In this document: positions 8,930 to 17,930 of the stretch, piece after piece
Layout: the number at the start of each line of letters is the position of its first letter
Position numbering within the stretch: the first letter of the stretch is position 1
Assembly (NCBI RefSeq): GCF_002494345.1
Contig: NZ_NXNI01000001.1
Coordinates: forward strand, 868,001-932,000
DNA: 64,000 nucleotides
Direction: 5' to 3'
Origin: Natrinema ejinorense
Lineage (GTDB): Archaea > Halobacteriota > Halobacteria > Halobacteriales > Natrialbaceae
Notes under the pieces: model-generated
The model's database searches: none
What the model was told of the DNA's origin: nothing
The model's input: the letters and a program-made list of their open reading frames with translations, nothing else
Program-made: the position numbers and the translations under genes

Positions 8930-9451
8930 TCACTCGAGCACGTCTCGAAGCACCGCACCGAAGCCCGCGGCACCGATACAGATCGCGAGAACGCCGCCGA
9001 CGCCCGTGACTGCGAGCGCGCCGCTTATCGCCGCGGCGACCAGCAGTTGCGTGAGCCACTCGTCGTTGCGCCCGACGAGCCGATCGGCGATGGCGAGATA
9101 CGCGATCGCGCCGCCGATCGCCCACACCAGATACGCCAGCAGGAATAGCGGAATCGCCACGACGATCCCGACGATCGTGACGAGAAGGAGCAGTATCAGC
9201 AGGCCGATCCCGAGCAGCGACGCGAGCCCGTAGAGGAACGAGCCGATCGGCTCCTCGAGAACGTCGCCCATCATTCGCTCGGTATACTCGGGACCGACGG
9301 CGACCAGGATCGCGCCGACGACCAGCGTGGTCAGAAAGGCCCCGATCGCGCCCCCGAGGAGTCCGCCGGTCGTACCGATATCGATGTCCACGCCAGGAGC
9401 AGCCTGTGCGATCACCCCAACTGCGAGGCCCGCCTCTCCGAATCCGATCAT
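8930..9451 (-). CDS. Multi-pass membrane protein (DUF8173-like)
   Basis: This 173-residue, strongly hydrophobic protein has an amphipathic glycine-rich N-terminus. Its probable membrane helices lie at about residues 28-50, 70-92, 93-118 and 135-165. The start is taken as ATG 9451 (MIGFGEAGLAVG), because a TATA-like box 27 bases upstream predicts a leaderless message from this codon. The longer in-frame extension overlaps the divergent gene. It resembles haloarchaeal membrane proteins of unknown role, some of which are fused to bactofilin-like domains (from memory). Confidence 0.65.
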   Translation of the reverse strand: MIGFGEAGLAVGVIAQAAPGVDIDIGTTGGLLGGAIGAFLTTLVVGAILVAVGPEYTERMMGDVLEEPIGSFLYGLASLLGIGLLILLLLVTIVGIVVAIPLFLLAYLVWAIGGAIAYLAIADRLVGRNDEWLTQLLVAAAISGALAVTGVGGVLAICIGAAGFGAVLRDVLE

Positions 9452-9473
9452 AGTCCCTGAATGGTTGTCGAGC

Positions 9474-9482
9474 GTATAAATG
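9474..9482 (-). promoter_or_regulatory. TATA box for the minus-strand membrane protein
   Basis: On the minus strand, ATTTATAC lies about 27 bases ahead of ATG 9451. This is the archaeal distance from TATA box to transcription start. Transcription would therefore begin at or next to the start codon, giving a leaderless mRNA. Confidence 0.5.
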
Positions 9483-9545
9483 GGTGCGATGGCGGTCACC
9501 CGAGTTCGCTGACAGCCTTTTGCTCCCTCGAGTCCTCTCACACGT

Positions 9546-9752
9546 ATGCACAGCAAACGCCTGCAGCGGGAGATCGACGACCTCGTCGCCCAGGGGTGGA
9601 CGATCGAAGAGGAGACGCCGGATCGGGTCGTACTGGTCGACCGCGAGTTCGGGTCGGTACTCTCACACGTCCTGGTCGCCGTCCTCACCGTCTGGTTCTC
9701 GATGGGGCTAGGCAACGTCGCCTGGGGTGCGTACAACTATAGTAGCCACTGA
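9546..9752 (+). CDS. N-terminal half of a split membrane/zinc-ribbon protein
   Basis: These 68 residues begin MHSKRLQREIDDLVAQGW and continue into a hydrophobic helix at about 43-63, in the pattern of a small haloarchaeal family with a soluble head and a membrane hairpin. The family is usually followed by zinc-ribbon cysteines. Here the frame ends at a TGA that lies inside a palindromic element starting at 9741. The missing C-terminal half, with its zinc ribbons, resumes in the same frame after the element (9774-10058). I read the gene as disrupted, so this half may or may not still be made. Confidence 0.6.
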   Translation: MHSKRLQREIDDLVAQGWTIEEETPDRVVLVDREFGSVLSHVLVAVLTVWFSMGLGNVAWGAYNYSSH

Positions 9753-9817
9753 AAGTCAAGGCACACTGACCGCATGATGGCGTTGCGGTCAGTGTGGAAA
9801 TCGTTTCAGTGGCTACT
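9741..9817 (+). mobile_element. Palindromic miniature element (MITE-like), copy A
   Basis: This is a 77-bp element with perfect 14-bp terminal inverted repeats AGTAGCCACTGAAA (9741-9754) and TTTCAGTGGCTACT (9804-9817). Inside is a second perfect 13-bp stem (9762-9774 with 9784-9796) closed by a nine-base loop. The bases AT occur on both sides, a possible 2-bp target duplication. A related 78-bp copy lies at 39516-39593. It carries no gene, which makes it a miniature inverted-repeat element that would need a transposase from elsewhere. It interrupts the gene that starts at 9546. Confidence 0.8.
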
Positions 9818-10058
9818 ATGCGTCTCGAAATCCGAGCGTCGCGTTCTCTGGGACGACGCCGACGGCTGTCCGTCGTGTGGCGCGGCCGTTCCGTCGTCGG
9901 CCGCGTACTGTCCGGCCTGTGGCGACGACCTCGAGACCGGTCCCGACCGAACCGAGGGCGTCGTCTGTCCCGACCGTGATGCGGTGGTCTCCGAGGGGGC
10001 GCGGTGCTGTTCGGCCTGTGGGACGAAACTCGCCGACGCAGCCGACACTCCCTCGTAG
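9774..10058 (+). CDS. C-terminal half of the split gene: zinc-ribbon protein
   Basis: The frame opens at an ATG supplied by the miniature element. Outside it, the protein reads SKSERRVLWDDADGCPSCGA and then CPACG, with a second pair CP...CSACG, giving two zinc ribbons. It lies in the same frame as the half ending at 9752; a single TGA inside the element separates them. The ancestral product was probably one membrane protein with cytoplasmic zinc ribbons. Translation here may start from the element's ATG, or not occur at all. Confidence 0.5.
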   Translation: MMALRSVWKSFQWLLCVSKSERRVLWDDADGCPSCGAAVPSSAAYCPACGDDLETGPDRTEGVVCPDRDAVVSEGARCCSACGTKLADAADTPS

Positions 10059-10114
10059 CGGACCCCACGGAACCGAACCCATACGTAGCTCGCCCGCTAT
10101 CGAACGACTAGGCA

Positions 10115-10954
10115 ATGGAACTGGACTCGGACCCCCACATTCTCCTGACGAACGACGATGGGATCGACGCGCCCGGTATCCGGGCGCTGCACGACGCGCT
10201 CTCGGCGGTCGGGACGGTCACGGTCGTCGCGCCCGACCGAAACCGCAGTGCGGTGGGTCGGTCGCTCTCGTATGGCCGAACTGGGTCGTCGACCGACGAC
10301 GACCTCTCGCTGGACCTGGCAGCGGACTCGTTCACCGCAGCGGTCCCCCACACCGACCACGAACTCGGCTACGCGATCGATGGCACGCCCTGTGACTGTG
10401 CCATCGTCGGGGCCAAGGCCCTCGAGCCGGCACCCGATATCGTCGTCTCGGGCTGTAACTCGGGTGCGAACCTCGGTGCCTACGTCTTCTCCCGATCGGG
10501 GACCGTCAGCGCCGCCATGGAGGCGGCCTTCCTTGGGACGCCGTCGATCGCCGTCTCGATGGATACGCTTGGCTACGACGTGGCCCTCGAGCCGACGGAC
10601 TTCGAGCGAGCGGGCGAGATCGCCGCCGCGCTCGTCGGTGGGGCGGCCGGGACCGGTCTGTTCGACCGCGTCGACTACCTGAACGTGAACGTCCCGCGGC
10701 CGGACTGCGAGCCAAACGGCGTCGCGATCACGCGCCCGACGGAGGTCTACGAGATGGACGCCGCGTTCGAGAACGGCGGGTTCGAGTTGACCAACCGGCT
10801 CTGGCAGCAGATGGCAAACCGGGACATTCCCGACGACGAGGACACCGATCGGCACGCCCTCCTCGAGGAGGCGGTGTCGGTTTCCCCGCTCAGGGTACCC
10901 TACGACGTCGTCGACACGGAGCCGGTTCGGCGGATTCTCGGCGACGTTCTGTAA
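10115..10954 (+). CDS. surE: 5'/3'-nucleotidase SurE
   Basis: SurE is a divalent-metal phosphatase that removes phosphate from nucleoside monophosphates. The 279-residue protein has the metal-binding TNDDGIDAPG motif near residue 12, the PDRNRSAVG loop near 45, and SGCNSGANLG near 113. Length and motif order are standard for archaeal SurE. The start ATG is 57 bases after the zinc-ribbon remnant and has its own upstream space. It has no operon partner. Confidence 0.95.
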   Translation: MELDSDPHILLTNDDGIDAPGIRALHDALSAVGTVTVVAPDRNRSAVGRSLSYGRTGSSTDDDLSLDLAADSFTAAVPHTDHELGYAIDGTPCDCAIVGAKALEPAPDIVVSGCNSGANLGAYVFSRSGTVSAAMEAAFLGTPSIAVSMDTLGYDVALEPTDFERAGEIAAALVGGAAGTGLFDRVDYLNVNVPRPDCEPNGVAITRPTEVYEMDAAFENGGFELTNRLWQQMANRDIPDDEDTDRHALLEEAVSVSPLRVPYDVVDTEPVRRILGDVL

Positions 10955-11036
10955 CGCCTGTCGATCACGGGATTCTGTCAGTTCAGGAGCAGGCAACGTT
11001 TAGGGAATCGCCTCACAAGGGACAGGCAATCGATCG

Positions 11037-12872
11037 ATGGCGGACGGCAATCATCCCGATGATGACGACAATCGGGGTCAGGCCCCCTCGAGTCCACCGA
11101 GCGGCGTCGGGCCAGCGACGACCCTCGAGGACGACACCGATTTCGTCGTCGCACGGACCAACGACGAAACGACGGCACGCGATGACGAGCCGGAGCCGAC
11201 GTCGGGTATCCCCCCATCCGACTCGCAGTCGATGGAAGCGATCAGAGACGCCGTCCTCGCCGACGTGCGAGCGTCCTTCGACGACCGACCGGACGACGCG
11301 TTCCCCGGCCGCCCCTCCGATGCGTACATCGAGGAGCAATTCTTCGATTTCAGCTATCTCGAGGAGTACGAAGAAGTCGACCGATACTGGGTAAACCGAC
11401 CGTACGCGTACGTCACGATACTGTACGACGAGTCGACCAACACCAACCGGTATCACGTCGTCGAACCGGCCCTCGACGAGTTCGAAGAGTACGTCCGCGA
11501 GGACCTGATTCGATCGCTTCGAAGCGATCTCATGTACAAGGAGTTCGACGGGGAGATCGACAGGGCGGTCGCCTTCGACGAGGAGGTTCCCCGAGTCATG
11601 CGCGAGCACGCCGCCACCGTCGGCGACGGCCCGTTGCAGCAACTCCGCTACTACCTTCGCCGGGACTTCGTGAGCTACGGGAAGGTCGACCCGATCATGC
11701 GCGACCGGGCCGTCGAGGACATCTCGTGTGACGGAGCGGCCAGGCCGGTCTTCGTCTACCATCACGGCTACCGCGACCTGCGGACGAACCTCTCCTTTAG
11801 CGACGAACGGTTGAGCGCGTACGTCGTGCGACTCGCCCAGCGAGCCGGCAAACACCTCTCGGTGGCCGATCCGCTGGTCGACGCCTCGTTGCCGGACGGG
11901 TCGCGTGTCCAGCTCACCCTCGGTGGCGAGGTGACGACCGGCGGCGCGAACTTCACCGTCCGAAAGTTCGCCGAGGTCCCCTTTACCCCGATCGACCTCG
12001 TCAACTGGGGCACGTTCTCCCTCGAGCAGATGGCGTACCTCTGGCTGGCCATCGAGAACAACGCCTCGCTCATGTTCGCCGGGGGAACCGGATCGGGGAA
12101 GACGACGAGCCTCAACGCCGTCTCGATGTTCGTCCCACCCGAGAGCAAAGTCGTGTCCATCGAGGATACGCCGGAACTCACGCTCCCCCACGACAACTGG
12201 ATTCAAAGCGTCACCCGAGAGGGCGTCACCGCCGGGGGGCGGGGCTCGGTCGGAATGTTCGATCTACTACAGGCCGCGTTGCGCCAGCGGCCGGAATATC
12301 TCGTTATCGGCGAGATTCGAACGGAAAGCGACGTCGCGCTCACGTTCTTCCAGTCGATCGCGACCGGCCACACTGCCTATACGACGTTCCACGCCGACTC
12401 CGTTCGCGGGTTGTTGAGTCGCCTGCAAAACGAACCGCTGAACGTCCCCACGGGGATGATCGGCAATCTCGACATCGTCTCCATCCAGCAACAGACGACC
12501 CAGAACGACAAGCGCGTTCGCCGCAACAGACGACTCGTCGAGTTCGCCAGCGATCAAGACGCTGCGGGCGAACTCGACCCACACAGGGTGTTCCAGTACG
12601 ATCCCCAGAGGGACGGCTTCGAGCGGGTCGCCGAATCGAACGTCCTCGGCGAAATCGCCGACAGACGAGGCTGGACGTCCGGCCGAGTCGAACGGGAACT
12701 GGAGCACCGTCGGACCGTCCTCGAGTACCTCCTCGAGTCGGGCATCACCGACTACGAGAGCGTCGCACGCGTCATCCAGGGATTCATCCGCGATCCCGAG
12801 TCCATCCTGGAAGAAGTTCGCGCCGGCGACCTCGATCCCGACGAGATCGCAGTGATGGAGGCCGATGACTGA
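11037..12872 (+). CDS. Type II/IV secretion-pilus ATPase (GspE/PilB/archaellar FlaI-like)
   Basis: This 611-residue hexameric motor ATPase powers assembly of pilus-like filaments. An acidic disordered N-terminus (about 1-80) precedes the N-domain. Walker A GGTGSGKTT lies near residue 348. The Asp box FVPPESKVVSIEDTPEL and the Walker B region RPEYLVIGEIR near 418 follow, then the His box TGHTAYTTFHAD. It is the first gene of a three-gene operon with 2-base gaps. It should act at the cytoplasmic face with the platform protein encoded next. ATG 11037 is well supported. Confidence 0.95.
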   Translation: MADGNHPDDDDNRGQAPSSPPSGVGPATTLEDDTDFVVARTNDETTARDDEPEPTSGIPPSDSQSMEAIRDAVLADVRASFDDRPDDAFPGRPSDAYIEEQFFDFSYLEEYEEVDRYWVNRPYAYVTILYDESTNTNRYHVVEPALDEFEEYVREDLIRSLRSDLMYKEFDGEIDRAVAFDEEVPRVMREHAATVGDGPLQQLRYYLRRDFVSYGKVDPIMRDRAVEDISCDGAARPVFVYHHGYRDLRTNLSFSDERLSAYVVRLAQRAGKHLSVADPLVDASLPDGSRVQLTLGGEVTTGGANFTVRKFAEVPFTPIDLVNWGTFSLEQMAYLWLAIENNASLMFAGGTGSGKTTSLNAVSMFVPPESKVVSIEDTPELTLPHDNWIQSVTREGVTAGGRGSVGMFDLLQAALRQRPEYLVIGEIRTESDVALTFFQSIATGHTAYTTFHADSVRGLLSRLQNEPLNVPTGMIGNLDIVSIQQQTTQNDKRVRRNRRLVEFASDQDAAGELDPHRVFQYDPQRDGFERVAESNVLGEIADRRGWTSGRVERELEHRRTVLEYLLESGITDYESVARVIQGFIRDPESILEEVRAGDLDPDEIAVMEADD

Positions 12873-12874
12873 CC

Positions 12875-15061
12875 GTGACCGACCACGACTCCGAGGACTC
12901 CCCGCTCGGCGGGCGGGGCCTCGACGAAGAGACGGCTGAAGCCGTCCTCGAGGATGCCATCGCCGACGGCCCATCCATCCCGTTCGGCAGCGATTCACAC
13001 CGCCCGTTCGATGGCGAGGGCGGGGAACGGGGACCCGAGCTGTCCGACACGGAGCCGGAACCGGAGGAGACACTCAGCCAGCCGCTCGTCGACGAACGAC
13101 AACTCGGCAGGGAAGAGCGACTCGCACTCCGGGAGGCGTACGGCCGGACGCGGACGTTCTTCAAGTCACGTCCCGAACGGTATCGAGGCCTCCAGCGGCG
13201 GCTCAAGCAGGCTCGCGTTCGGGACACCTACGACGAGTACCTGACCGACAGCGCCAGATTTGCGGTGATCGCCGCGGTCGTCGCGGGGATCGCGGCCAAT
13301 ATCGTCCTCGTCGTACTGGGAGTCACGGGGCGGCTCGACGCGCTAGAGCCACTGTTCGCGTTTTCCGGCCGGGCACGCGATGCGTTCCTGACGAACCCGC
13401 TGCTCGCCGGGGCGCTGTTCGTCCCCCTGTTCTGGTCGCTCGTTGCTGGTGGTGCCGTCTGGGTCGGGCGGAACTACTACTATCCACGAAGCGTCGTCGC
13501 GGCCCGGCGACGCAGTATCGCGCTCAATCTGCCGTACGCGGTCACGTTCATGTACGCGCTCTCGAGTGGCGGGATGAACGTCGTCGAAGTCTGTCGCCGC
13601 CTCGGAGACAGCGAAGAGGTCTACGGCGAGGTCGCGAACGAATTCGACGTCGTCGTCCGTGAGATCGACCTGTTCGGCAACGACGTATTACAGGCACTGG
13701 ACAACGTCCGCACGCTCACGCCCAGCGACGAGTTTCGGCGATTTCTCGACGACCTGCTCGGCGTCCTCGAATCGGGCGGCGATCTCGAGACGTTTCTCGA
13801 GGAGGAGTCCGAGGGGGCCCTCGATAACGCGCTCGAAGAGCAGGCGTCGTTCATCGAGACGCTCGGCACGCTCAGCGAGGTGTTCGTCGTCGCGTTCGTG
13901 GCGACCCCGCTCTTTCTCATCGTCATCCTGATGGTGGTGAGCTTTCTCGGGGCGGAGACGGTGGAACTGATCGCGGGTCTCGTCTACGTCGTCTTTCCGC
14001 TGGCGATGGTCGGGTTCTTGCTCGTCGTCGATCTACTTTCGCGTCCGTACGAGGAACCGACTGCCAGTCTCGCGGCCGACGGAGAGCGGACTATCGAGAC
14101 CGAGCAGATCGCTGACGACCCGCGATTCCCGCCCTACCAGCAGTCGAAACGAGAGACCGGTCTCCGGGCGTTTCTCTCGGATCCGTCCCGTGCGATCCGT
14201 CGCCGTCCCGTGCTATCGCTGGGTGTGACGATACCCGCAGGGATCGCCGTTGCCGGCCTCGGGATCTGGGGCGGATTCGTCGAGCCGACCGTCTCGGCGT
14301 TTCTCGGTGCCCCGCTTCCCACGACTACAGGGCTCGTCGTCGCCCCGCTCGTGACGGCGACCACCCCGCTGATGATTCTCCACGAGCGCGAACGCCGACG
14401 GACCGAACTCATCACTGAGCGGTTCCCCGACGTGTTGAGTATCCTCGCCAGCGCGAACCAGATGGGCGTCGGTATCGTCGACGGCTTCGAACTGGTCACC
14501 CGGTGGGCAAGCGGGACGCTGGCGGAGGAACTCCGGCGAGTGCGCAACGACGTGGCGTGGAACCACGATCTGACCGGGGCCTTGCTGGCGTTCGCCGACC
14601 GGCTGAACGTCCCGCAGTTGACCAGAACGATGACGCTGATCGCGGAGGGAAGCCGCTCGAGTGGCGACCTGCATGGCCTGCTCGAAATCGCGGCCGCGAA
14701 CACCAGAGCCCAGGCGAAACTCGCCCGTGCACGGCGGCGGGAGGTCGGCTCCTACGTCGCCATCGTAGTCATCGGATTTCTCGTCTATCTGCTGGTCATC
14801 GTCATGGTGAGTGCGAGCTATCTCACCCCGATCGCTGAACTGGCCGCCGACTCCGAGACGACGGCCGCCGAAAGCCCCGTTTCGCTGGGTTCGATCCCGG
14901 TCGAAACCTACGAACTCCTCTTCTTGCACTCGGCGCTCGTTCAGGGGTTCGGGAGCGGGTTGATCGCCGGCAAACTGGCCGAGAACGATGTCCTCAGCGG
15001 CCTCAAATACGGGCTGGGACTGGTCGTTCTCACGGTCGTCGCGTTCTTCCTGTTGGTGTAA
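12875..15061 (+). CDS. Type II secretion F / TadC-like membrane platform, double-length
   Basis: This 728-residue integral membrane protein anchors the pilus machine. It starts at GTG 12875, two bases after the ATPase stop. Residues 1-120 are acidic and soluble. Two T2SSF-type modules follow, each with a cytoplasmic helical bundle and paired membrane helices, centred on about 215-350 and 520-650. Each module has a conserved glycine-rich core (SSGGMNVVEVCRRLGDSEEV and SANQMGVGIVDGFELV). The tandem F-domain layout is typical of haloarchaeal adhesion-pilus loci. Confidence 0.93.
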   Translation: MTDHDSEDSPLGGRGLDEETAEAVLEDAIADGPSIPFGSDSHRPFDGEGGERGPELSDTEPEPEETLSQPLVDERQLGREERLALREAYGRTRTFFKSRPERYRGLQRRLKQARVRDTYDEYLTDSARFAVIAAVVAGIAANIVLVVLGVTGRLDALEPLFAFSGRARDAFLTNPLLAGALFVPLFWSLVAGGAVWVGRNYYYPRSVVAARRRSIALNLPYAVTFMYALSSGGMNVVEVCRRLGDSEEVYGEVANEFDVVVREIDLFGNDVLQALDNVRTLTPSDEFRRFLDDLLGVLESGGDLETFLEEESEGALDNALEEQASFIETLGTLSEVFVVAFVATPLFLIVILMVVSFLGAETVELIAGLVYVVFPLAMVGFLLVVDLLSRPYEEPTASLAADGERTIETEQIADDPRFPPYQQSKRETGLRAFLSDPSRAIRRRPVLSLGVTIPAGIAVAGLGIWGGFVEPTVSAFLGAPLPTTTGLVVAPLVTATTPLMILHERERRRTELITERFPDVLSILASANQMGVGIVDGFELVTRWASGTLAEELRRVRNDVAWNHDLTGALLAFADRLNVPQLTRTMTLIAEGSRSSGDLHGLLEIAAANTRAQAKLARARRREVGSYVAIVVIGFLVYLLVIVMVSASYLTPIAELAADSETTAAESPVSLGSIPVETYELLFLHSALVQGFGSGLIAGKLAENDVLSGLKYGLGLVVLTVVAFFLLV

Positions 15062-15063
15062 CC

Positions 15064-16707
15064 ATGTTCGGATCCAACGCCACCGATCGACCGGCGAACG
15101 ACACCCCGTCGGCGGCGCGTGCCGATGGAAACCCGTCACTGACCGAGCGGTTCCGTTCCGGACGAAACGGGGAGTACCACGAGACGGACCGCGCCGTCTC
15201 GCCGGTCATCGGCGCGATTCTCATGTTCGCACTCCTGCTTGCGCTGCTCGCGCTCCTCCAGACGACTGCGATCCCCGCTCTCAACGAGGGCCTCGAGTTC
15301 CAGCACAACGAGCGCGTCCAGACGGACGTCGGGGCCGTCGACCGGCGGAGCGATCGAGTGGCCGCGACCGGAACGAGCGAAACGGTTTCGATCGAGAGTG
15401 GGCTGCGCTACCCGCCCCGACTGTTCTTCGTCAACCCACCACCGGCCGCCGGAACGGTTCGGACGACCGACCCCCGGATGATCGAGATCGCCAACGCAAC
15501 TGCAGCCGGCGAGACCGGCGATTACTGGAACGGGACGCCACGAACCTTCGAAACGCGATCGCTCGAGTACGTCCCCGACTACAACGAGTACGGGAACGCA
15601 CCGGTGACGGTAGCCGAACCGTGGGTCGTCTACGATCGCTTCGACGAGACGGCAGCGACACGGGCCGAGCAGGATCTCGTCGACGGTCGGCGGATCGAGT
15701 TCGTCGCGCTCGCGGGCGAACGCTCCGTCTCACGGCCGGACGACGTCTCGATCGATATCGAACCGACCAGTGCCCCGACGCGGACGGTCACGGTCGACGA
15801 CGGGAACGAGCCGATCACGCTGACGATCCCGACCCGTCTTCCGGCCGACGAATGGAAGACCCTGCTCGCGGACGAACTCGATCCGGCGGGCGATCCCGAC
15901 GACGACCGGTACGTGACGGCGATCGACTGTCAGCAAGCGCCGCCCGACCCTTGCGGACAGTTGACCCTGACGCTCGAGCAGGGGGCGACCTACGAACTTC
16001 GGCTCGGGGCCGTCGCGCTCGGTAGCGGGGTCGGCGACGTGGACGCGGCGTACCTCACGGACATCGAGGGAAACGCGACGGCCATCCCGGAGAGCGGTCG
16101 CCAGCGACTCGTCGTCGAAGCCCGCGACCGATTCGATAACCCAGTCAGCGGCGTTCACGTGACCGGAAGCGTCAGCGGCGACGGCACCGTCCGAGCCGTC
16201 GATTCCGTCACCGACGCGGAGGGGCGGGCGACGTTCGTCTACGACGCCCCCGACGATGTCGACGGGACTCGAGACGTCGAGCCGACGCTGCGCATCGGCG
16301 ACGGCCCGTCTCGGGAAACCTCGTTCGAGATCCGTGTGATGGATCGCGACGGCGGGCCAAATACCGGCGGTGGGTCCGGGGACGGTGGGAGCTCTGGACC
16401 TGGCTCCGAGCCAAGCGTGACGATCACCGACGTCGTCGCCACCGGCAACAGCGGCCAGGACAGGTACGACGTTACCCTCGAGACGGTCGCTCCCGACGGA
16501 ACAGTCGATTCCGTCGACCTCCAACTCCGAAATCCAACCACTGGGCGGAGCCTCGATTCGGCTTCGGTTCCGCCCGGTGGCGGGACCGTGACCGTGAGTA
16601 CCCAAGGAAACAGTCGGCTCTCGGCCTATCGGATCGTCGCCACTGCGACTGACGCCGACGGAAACACGTGGACCGACGAGACGACCGTGGGTGGGAACGG
16701 CTCCTGA
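15064..16707 (+). CDS. Pilin-like surface protein with Ig-like (Big_1-type) domain
   Basis: This 547-residue protein ends the operon, two bases after the platform gene. About 44 leader residues precede AVSPVIGAILMFALLLALLA, the hydrophobic N-terminal helix typical of archaeal type IV pilins and related membrane-anchored proteins. A large acidic extracellular domain follows. An invasin-type Ig module (DRFDNPVSGVHVTGSVSGDG onward, about 355-425) comes next, then a Gly/Ser linker and a C-terminal beta-sandwich. It is far longer than a normal pilin, so it may be a minor tip pilin or adhesin assembled by the upstream ATPase and platform. Confidence 0.8.
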   Translation: MFGSNATDRPANDTPSAARADGNPSLTERFRSGRNGEYHETDRAVSPVIGAILMFALLLALLALLQTTAIPALNEGLEFQHNERVQTDVGAVDRRSDRVAATGTSETVSIESGLRYPPRLFFVNPPPAAGTVRTTDPRMIEIANATAAGETGDYWNGTPRTFETRSLEYVPDYNEYGNAPVTVAEPWVVYDRFDETAATRAEQDLVDGRRIEFVALAGERSVSRPDDVSIDIEPTSAPTRTVTVDDGNEPITLTIPTRLPADEWKTLLADELDPAGDPDDDRYVTAIDCQQAPPDPCGQLTLTLEQGATYELRLGAVALGSGVGDVDAAYLTDIEGNATAIPESGRQRLVVEARDRFDNPVSGVHVTGSVSGDGTVRAVDSVTDAEGRATFVYDAPDDVDGTRDVEPTLRIGDGPSRETSFEIRVMDRDGGPNTGGGSGDGGSSGPGSEPSVTITDVVATGNSGQDRYDVTLETVAPDGTVDSVDLQLRNPTTGRSLDSASVPPGGGTVTVSTQGNSRLSAYRIVATATDADGNTWTDETTVGGNGS

Positions 16708-16802
16708 AACGGGTCCGCGTCGGTTCGACCACCGAACGCGCGTCGAATCTCGGACCCGGTCGGAAACAGGCCTGTTTTACATCCCTCTCCCCAACCTCCG
16801 CT

Positions 16803-17552
16803 ATGGAGTGTCGTCACTGCGCATCGCCCCTCGAGAAACCCGGCGACTTCTGTCTGGTCTGCCGGGAGGAAAACACCGAGGCGATCGTCCTCGAGGCGGC
16901 ACGCGACAGGGCGACCATCACGATGCTCGCCGGCGAGTCCGACGACCCCGGAGCGGGGGATGCCGACGAGCAGGTTCTCGGTCGGACGACGATCACGACG
17001 ACCCCGGAGGACGGCGAGAACGAGCCGATCGAACTCCGGAACTTCGCGGGCCTGATCGGCGACGAGATCCGGCGCAAGCGGCCCGAAGAGGTCTACGCCG
17101 GCGGGACGCGGGACGTGATTCGAGCGGTTCGGAAAGACGTTCATTACCCCTTCTATCGCGTCGACGACGACGATCCCGTGACGGCGGTCCTCGAGCGCCG
17201 CGGGAATCGGGCGCTCGACGTCGTCGAGACGCCGCCGGCCGAGAAGATCAGCGGCAGTCACTCGACGCTCATCGGCGGCCGGACGGGAATGCGGGCCATC
17301 CACGCCGTCGCGGACCACCCCCACGTCAAGAAGGTGATTCCCGGCCCCATCGACGCCGGCGGGAAGGGATCCCAATCGGGCATGCGAGCGAAGGTGACCC
17401 GCGCTGACGACGGCGGCAACGTGCGCATGCTCCTCCGGAACGGCTCGAGCGTCCAGGAAAACCGCGTCGTGACGACCGCCCGCGATCGGGAGATGGGCGA
17501 ACGGATCCGCGAGGATCTCAACGACGTGCTCGCGGACGCGGAATTTCAGTAA
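16803..17552 (+). CDS. DUF2103 metal-binding-like protein
   Basis: This 249-residue protein begins MECRHCASPLEKPGDFCLVC, a four-cysteine zinc-ribbon-like N-terminus. A long alpha/beta body ends with HPHVKKVIPGPIDAGGKGSQ and repeated basic and glycine-rich motifs, matching the archaeal DUF2103 family. The start is ATG 16803, because the upstream extension overlaps the pilin-like gene and lacks the cysteines. No function is established. It could bind RNA or nucleotides, given its basic C-terminal half. Confidence 0.8.
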   Translation: MECRHCASPLEKPGDFCLVCREENTEAIVLEAARDRATITMLAGESDDPGAGDADEQVLGRTTITTTPEDGENEPIELRNFAGLIGDEIRRKRPEEVYAGGTRDVIRAVRKDVHYPFYRVDDDDPVTAVLERRGNRALDVVETPPAEKISGSHSTLIGGRTGMRAIHAVADHPHVKKVIPGPIDAGGKGSQSGMRAKVTRADDGGNVRMLLRNGSSVQENRVVTTARDREMGERIREDLNDVLADAEFQ

Positions 17553-17684
17553 GGTCCGGCTATCCGTGACGGTTTCGCGGTCGGGGGATTCTCGAGGCAA
17601 ATATTGTGTCGGCCCGATGGAAGTGTCAGTTCCTGCTGGTTGTCCCAAGCTTAACGGGCCGGCTGTAATTAGATATAATTAGCC

Positions 17685-17891
17685 ATGCTCGAGCGACCGG
17701 ACGCCGTCCTGACGCTGATCCCGCTGTTGGCGGTCAGCGGTCTCCTCGCCCGGACGCTGATCGCGATGACGGGCTTCGGGACGGGACTGCTCGCCGCACC
17801 GCTTGCGATCGCTGGATACCTCGCCGCGCTCGCCCTCGTTTTCATGGAACTGCTCGCGTGGCCGGTCGCCGCACGGATCGGCGGGTCGTGA
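17685..17891 (+). CDS. Small hydrophobic membrane protein, 68 residues
   Basis: Two hydrophobic helices (about residues 8-30 and 36-60) make up nearly the whole protein, with a short polar tail. The start ATG follows an AT-rich stretch (TTAGATATAATTAG) that looks like a promoter, so the message would be almost leaderless. Its function is unknown. It lies alone ahead of the L37Ae promoter. Confidence 0.55.
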   Translation: MLERPDAVLTLIPLLAVSGLLARTLIAMTGFGTGLLAAPLAIAGYLAALALVFMELLAWPVAARIGGS

Positions 17892-17930
17892 CGATGGACG
17901 ATCGGCTGTGGAGACTGCCGTGACTCAACA

